This document shows positions 60,384 through 64,000 of a stretch of DNA of 64,000 bases, piece after piece. A model generated the notes under the pieces. It ran no database searches, was not told the DNA's origin, and was given only the letters and a program-made list of their open reading frames with translations. A program made the translations under genes and the position numbers. The stretch is from Phycisphaerae bacterium (GTDB taxonomy: Bacteria; Planctomycetota; Phycisphaerae; UBA1845; Fen-1342): positions 41,773-105,772 of the forward strand of contig JANQNU010000021.1 of NCBI GenBank assembly GCA_028279405.1. Direction: 5' to 3'. Within the stretch, counting starts at the first letter, position 1, and each line of letters starts with the position of its first letter.

Positions 60384-60497
60384 CGCGTTCAACGCTCGGG
60401 CTATGTTTCAGGCGGTCTGCTCGCAGCGGTCACGAGACTCACGCAGCCAGGACACCGGGCCCGGAGGACGTTAAGAGCGCCCGGTTACCGAACCGCA

Positions 60498-61214
60498 CTA
60501 CTCGGTTCCGACGGCACCCGCTTCAGCAGGCGGTCGAAACGCATAGCCTACCCCCCGGACGGTCTGAATCCAGCCCGACGACTCGCCGAGCTTCTTTCGC
60601 AACGCGGCCACGTGGACATCGATCGTTCGCAAGGTCACCGCCACGCCGTAGCCCAGGACCGCATCGATCACCTGCTCGCGCGATAAGACCCGACCCCGGG
60701 CCGTCATCAGTGTCGACAGGACACGGAACTCGGTCGCGGTCAACGCAACCGGGTCGCCGTCCACCGTCACCTCGTGCCGACCGCGATCCAAAACGATCGG
60801 CCCGATCGGCAACACCTCGGGAATCTTATCAGACGATTCCTGGCGACGTAGCACGGCCTGGATACGGGCGACCAAGAGCTTGGTAGAAAAGGGTTTACGG
60901 ATGTAGTCGTCTGCCCCCAACGCGAACCCGACCAGCTCGTCGGTCTCTTCGGCCTTCGCTGTGACCATGATGATCGGTATGTGAGCCGACCGCGCGTCGC
61001 TCTTGAGCTTCATCGCGACCTCGTCGCCGGAGGTCTTCGGCAACATCCGGTCGAGGATCACCAAGTCCGGCGGGTGCCGGTCGATCTCCGCGAGCGCTGC
61101 CCCGCCGTCTCGCGCTACTCGCGTCTCATAACCCTCACGCTTGAGCTGATAGCTCACGATGTCCGCGAGGTCCGTTTCGTCTTCGATGATCAGGATCGAT
61201 TTGCCGACCTTCAT
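60498..61214 (-). CDS. OmpR/PhoB-family response regulator
   Basis: A 238-residue DNA-binding regulator. The receiver has ILIIEDETDLADIVS (acidic pocket) and phospho-acceptor Asp in LVILDRMLPKTSGDE, with IIMVTAKAEE and DDYIRKPF (Thr and Lys). The winged-helix effector carries ALTATEFRVLSTLMTARGRV and VTLRTIDVHVAALRKKLG, then IQTVRGVGYAF. The gene is transcribed away from the TGTTAA array (61273-61342), directly upstream, then followed by the PhoR-like kinase. It is PhoB-like in architecture, but phosphate control is inferred. Confidence 0.94.
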   Translation of the reverse strand: MKVGKSILIIEDETDLADIVSYQLKREGYETRVARDGGAALAEIDRHPPDLVILDRMLPKTSGDEVAMKLKSDARSAHIPIIMVTAKAEETDELVGFALGADDYIRKPFSTKLLVARIQAVLRRQESSDKIPEVLPIGPIVLDRGRHEVTVDGDPVALTATEFRVLSTLMTARGRVLSREQVIDAVLGYGVAVTLRTIDVHVAALRKKLGESSGWIQTVRGVGYAFRPPAEAGAVGTE

Positions 61215-61272
61215 ATCCGACCAAGATTATCCGATTAGCCGAACTCAGAAAGCCCGCGACGCCGAAGGGCTG

Positions 61273-61342
61273 TGTTAACTCAATGTACACGCTGATGTTA
61301 ATCACCAGTGCGTCGATTGTTAAGAAAAAGTGAAAATGTTAA
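61273..61342. promoter_or_regulatory. Direct-repeat array of TGTTAA boxes (Pho-box-like)
   Basis: TGTTAA begins at 61273, 61296, 61318 and 61337; TGTACA at 61284 adds a further in-phase unit, so several spacings are 11-12 or 22 bases. The array lies between the response-regulator gene and the divergent gene starting near 61399. PhoB/PhoP proteins of this family bind such head-to-tail repeats of about one helical turn. Confidence 0.55.
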
Positions 61343-61398
61343 GGTCGGCGTCCGCACGCCCCGTTAGAACGGACAATTTTGTGAGAACCGAGCAACCG

Positions 61399-61905
61399 AT
61401 GCCCCCAGCAATTCGTTACGGTGTCGACATGAAACTCCAGCACTACGACCCCGCCGACTACCCGTACGAGCACGTTCCGAATCCCGGCCCGGAACCGGTT
61501 ACATGGCAGCAGTACTATGGCACGCGGAACCTGCTCGTGGACGTTTGCCGACGACACGGAACGACCGGGCCGCTGGGTCGACTCACGATTACCGACGAGG
61601 AGGAAGAAGGTGACGATTGGGAGTTCGGCGATGACGATTGCCGGTACTTCATCATCAACGACATGTACAACACCGAAGACCGCTACGTGTATATGGAACT
61701 CATCGACAGTACGGCCGTGACGCGGGGCTGGCTGGACGACGTGTGCGCGATGCTGGCGGACACCGGCGGTTGGGCCGTTGGGGTACACATCGTCGAGGAC
61801 GGCTACATGCTCATCTTCGCCGACCGCCTGATGGTTACCGGACCGCGGTTCGCCGGGTGTCAGACGGTGGACGACGCGGTCCGATCGTTGCAGCGCACGG
61901 ACTGA
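61399..61905 (+). CDS. Acidic hypothetical protein downstream of the repeat array
   Basis: A soluble, acidic protein of about 168 residues with no membrane span or signal. Visible pieces: HYDPADYPYEHVPNPGPEPV, TDEEEEGDDWEFGDDDC, and WLDDVCAMLADTGGWAVGV. No recognised motif. Starts further upstream (GTG 61330, ATG 61336) overlap the TGTTAA array and are unlikely; ATG 61399 (MPPAIRYGVDM) or ATG 61429 are plausible. It ends 15 bases before the convergent ABC-ATPase gene. Its position suggests control by the adjacent regulator. Confidence 0.65.
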   Translation: MPPAIRYGVDMKLQHYDPADYPYEHVPNPGPEPVTWQQYYGTRNLLVDVCRRHGTTGPLGRLTITDEEEEGDDWEFGDDDCRYFIINDMYNTEDRYVYMELIDSTAVTRGWLDDVCAMLADTGGWAVGVHIVEDGYMLIFADRLMVTGPRFAGCQTVDDAVRSLQRTD

Positions 61906-61920
61906 GCCGTTGCTGTCAGC

Positions 61921-62703
61921 CTACCATTTCGGCACGAGGTAGGTCTTTCCATCCCCAGTCCGTGCGGTCTCGAATGCCGCACCGTAGACGTCTGCAAGCA
62001 CTTTTGGATCAAGAACTTGTGATACCGGTCCATCGGCGACCACTCGGCCTTCGCGCAGCGCGATGACGCGCTCGCAAGTCGCGGCGGGCAGTTCGAGATC
62101 GTGACTGATCATGACCAGACCGCGGCCTCGACCGTACCACGACCGCAGCAGCCGAACGAGATCATGGCGATGCGCCGGGTCCAGCGGCGCCGCCGGCTCA
62201 TCCATGAGCATCACGCGCGCATCCTGAGCGAGAGCGGCCGCGATGAACGCCTTCTGGCGTTCCCCGGCGCTGAGGGTGGTGATCAGCCGCCCTTCCAGCC
62301 CGGCGAGTCCGCACTCCGCAACCGCTTCCGAGACGACTCGCTGGTCATTCTCGCCGAGCGGACGCAGGGCCGACAGGTGCGGATAGCGCCCATCCGCAAT
62401 CACGTCCCATACTGAGAACGGGGGCAAGCGATCGACCGTCTGGGCCACGTAGGAGAGACGCTGCCCGCGCCAGCGAGGCGCCGCCGCGTGCGCCGGCCGA
62501 CCCTCTAACTGAACGCACCCCGCCGTCGGACGCAACAAGCCCAGCAAGCAGCGCATCAACGTCGTCTTGCCGGCACCGTTCGGGCCGATGATCGCGACCG
62601 ATTCTGTTGGCGCAAGCCGTAGCGTGATTTCGTCGAGGATTGCCCGGCCGTCGCGCCGAACCGTCAGGCCCTCGACTGAGATGCTAAAAGAGGAATCAGA
62701 CAT
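61921..62703 (-). CDS. FecE/BtuD-type ABC transporter ATP-binding protein
   Basis: ATPase of 260 residues belonging to the iron-siderophore/cobalamin importer class. Walker A GPNGAGKTT, Q-loop YVAQTVDRLPPFSV, signature LSAGERQKAF, Walker B VMLMDEPAAPLD and switch His MISHDLE are all visible. The signature is LSAGE rather than LSGGE. A substrate-binding lipoprotein gene lies immediately upstream (52-base gap). No permease gene lies between them or elsewhere in the window, so the membrane component must be encoded outside or the set is incomplete. Confidence 0.87.
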   Translation of the reverse strand: MSDSSFSISVEGLTVRRDGRAILDEITLRLAPTESVAIIGPNGAGKTTLMRCLLGLLRPTAGCVQLEGRPAHAAAPRWRGQRLSYVAQTVDRLPPFSVWDVIADGRYPHLSALRPLGENDQRVVSEAVAECGLAGLEGRLITTLSAGERQKAFIAAALAQDARVMLMDEPAAPLDPAHRHDLVRLLRSWYGRGRGLVMISHDLELPAATCERVIALREGRVVADGPVSQVLDPKVLADVYGAAFETARTGDGKTYLVPKW

Positions 62704-62755
62704 CGCGCCAATTGTATCGGAGCGTCGTCAGGACCGCTCGCTGGCGGCGCGGCCG

Positions 62756-63718
62756 TTATGAGTCGTCTGCGATCGCGGCACAAAGCGCGTCGAACGTGGA
62801 TGCGATCCGCGGCCCGGGAAGGAAGTACGCTGATCCGGTCAGCAGGCGCACGCGGCCCTCGCGGACGGCAGTCAGGTCGCCGAGCGTTTGCCAGGCGCGC
62901 AGCGCGTCGGCGTTACCCGCCGACCGACGCCGACCGTCAGCGACGATCTCGATGATGACGTCGGGATCCAGCGAAACGATGACCTCGAGAGACAGCGCTC
63001 CGAACGCCCGTTCGAGCGGCGCGACGACGTTTTCGTGCCCGGCGAACTGCAACAGGTCGTCGTAGAACGAACCGGGACCGGCCACCACCGGCGGCATCGG
63101 CGGGTTGGCGAGGGCATCCAGCACGATCAGCACGCGACGTCGCGGTCCATCCTCGTACGCCGACCGTACGCGGTCGAGATCTGACCGCAGCTGCGACTCG
63201 AGCAGCGCCGCGGTCTGCGATCGGCCGGTCAGCGTGCCGACCGCCTGTATCGATCGGAAGATATCGTCCAGCGAATCGTCGGGCAGCGATTGCCAGTTAA
63301 GCCCCAGGGCCCGAATCCGATCCGCAACCAGCCGACTCGTACCGGCCACCAGCACCAGGTCGGGCTCCAACGCAACCAACGTCTCGGCGCTGACGTTGGT
63401 CAGCGCGCCCACGGACGGCACCTGTTGCGCGCGCGGCGGATGCAAGCAATAACGAGTGCGACCGACGAGCCGATCGTCGAGGCCCAATGCGTACAGGATC
63501 TCGGTGATGCTCGGAGCGAAACTCACGATTCGTGCGGGCCCGTCGCGCGCCGGGTCCGGCGAGGCGAGCGGCTCGAGCACCCAGTCGCGTACGTCAACCG
63601 CGCCCCGTTTGGCGGCGACTCCCTTGCCAGCGGATGCATCCTGAGCACCACAGCCGATCGCTAGAAGCAACGGGGTCACGCACAATGCCGAGCACACTCG
63701 ACGCGGGCCACTTGTCAT
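62756..63718 (-). CDS. BtuF/FecB-like periplasmic binding lipoprotein
   Basis: Solute-binding protein (320 residues) of the cobalamin/iron-complex class. The N-terminal lipoprotein signal CVTPLLLAIGCG places a lipobox Cys near residue 23. Domain 1 starts RIVSFAPSITEILYALGLDD, then CLHPPRAQQVPSVGALTN with LEPDLVLVAG, and the linking helix follows. ALANPPMPPVVAGPGSFYDD and ENVVAPLERAFGALSLEVIV occur in the second lobe. These are BtuF/TroA-like features; the ligand is unclear. It precedes the ATPase gene. The stop of the upstream MBL gene overlaps its start (ATGA). Confidence 0.85.
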   Translation of the reverse strand: MTSGPRRVCSALCVTPLLLAIGCGAQDASAGKGVAAKRGAVDVRDWVLEPLASPDPARDGPARIVSFAPSITEILYALGLDDRLVGRTRYCLHPPRAQQVPSVGALTNVSAETLVALEPDLVLVAGTSRLVADRIRALGLNWQSLPDDSLDDIFRSIQAVGTLTGRSQTAALLESQLRSDLDRVRSAYEDGPRRRVLIVLDALANPPMPPVVAGPGSFYDDLLQFAGHENVVAPLERAFGALSLEVIVSLDPDVIIEIVADGRRRSAGNADALRAWQTLGDLTAVREGRVRLLTGSAYFLPGPRIASTFDALCAAIADDS

Positions 63719-64000
63719 GGAACGAAACCAGGCTGCAGGAAGGGGTTGGTCTCACGTTCGCGTGCGATGGTGGATGTGGGCCCATGCCCCGGATAGATCA
63801 CCGTTTCGTCCGGAAGCGTCAGCAACTGTTCCCGGATGTTCGCCAGCAGACGTGGACCGGAGCTGCCGGGGAAGTCGTAGCGGCCGATGCCGCCGGCAAA
63901 GAGCGAATCGCCGACGATCGCGACCCCGACGGCGGCCGAATGGAACGCGAGCCCGCCCGGGGAATGCCCGGAAACGTCAAGTACGTCCCATTGCAACCCG
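63715..64000 (-). CDS. Metallo-beta-lactamase-fold hydrolase (C-terminal part only)
   Basis: C-terminal end of an MBL-fold protein; its start lies beyond the right edge. The visible residues include GHSPGGLAFHS, GDSLFAGGIGRYDFPG, and ETVIYPGHGPTS, the metal-ligand motifs (GHSPG, GDxLF, GHGP) of the glyoxalase II-like group. The ending is RETNPFLQPGFVP. Enzymes of this group hydrolyse S-D-lactoylglutathione or related thioesters. The stop overlaps the start of the solute-binding gene. Confidence 0.88.
   Translation of the reverse strand, partial: GLQWDVLDVSGHSPGGLAFHSAAVGVAIVGDSLFAGGIGRYDFPGSSGPRLLANIREQLLTLPDETVIYPGHGPTSTIARERETNPFLQPGFVP

Noticed and set aside
1..64000. tRNA or rRNA genes
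   Set aside because: No tRNA-like cloverleaf or rRNA-like segment other than the tmRNA was recognised on reading the gaps; a covariance search was not possible here.

Overview
The window looks like chromosomal DNA of a GC-rich bacterium, most likely a planctomycete (Planctomycetota, possibly Phycisphaerae-like). This is inferred from three PEP-CTERM proteins, membrane proteins with a CxxCGY...CPxCG zinc ribbon, secreted proteins ending in dockerin-like Asp/Asn-Gly repeats, a Ser/Thr kinase beside a PP2C phosphatase, and LPS-type genes (KDO transferase). No 16S gene or other decisive marker is present, so the assignment stays an inference.

Layout. 1-10503 (all minus strand) is one tightly packed operon for a cytosolic group 3b [NiFe] hydrogenase: hypF-hypC-hypD-hypE, a 53-residue membrane peptide, the beta, gamma, delta and alpha subunits, the maturation protease, hypA and the start of hypB, which is cut by the window edge. 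After a repeat-rich spacer, 10988-15455 is a three-gene MacAB/DevBCA-like ABC exporter. 15650-23286 holds an F420-reductase-like protein, a GspE/PilB ATPase, two planctomycete-type membrane proteins, a PEP-CTERM protein and an ATP-grasp protein.

23333-30361 holds three tandem paralogues of about 720-730 residues, each with an N-terminal anchor, TPR-like repeats, Asp-box (BNR) repeats and a C-terminal dockerin-like segment. A tmRNA gene (ssrA, 30569-30923) follows, with readable tag ANDNYRLAA. Next is a lower-GC pair, a membrane protein and a TetR regulator. The same inverted repeat GGACGG-N6-CCGTCC lies upstream of both genes.

32845-39405 is the membrane arm of complex I (nuoJKLMN). The 408-base gap after it holds a promoter, three hairpins and an intrinsic terminator, and is a good small-RNA candidate. 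39814-48827 contains KDO transferase, a LolA-like protein, a PEP-CTERM protein, a zinc-ribbon kinase with its PP2C partner, a LysM protein, cytidylate kinase, an acyltransferase and a GyrI-like protein. 48824-55170 contains RidA, a JAMM protease, ribosomal proteins S9 and L13, chorismate synthase, a PEP-CTERM protein, a very basic protein of unknown function and an iron-type solute-binding lipoprotein. 55171-64000 contains a ~95-bp tandem repeat, a beta-propeller dihaem cytochrome, a lipoprotein, a PhoB/PhoR-like two-component pair next to an array of TGTTAA motifs, a FecE/BtuD-type ATPase with a BtuF-like lipoprotein (no permease seen), and the end of a metallo-beta-lactamase-fold hydrolase.

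Start codons were chosen by hand from Shine-Dalgarno matches, overlaps and family N-termini. Alternatives are stated where they matter.
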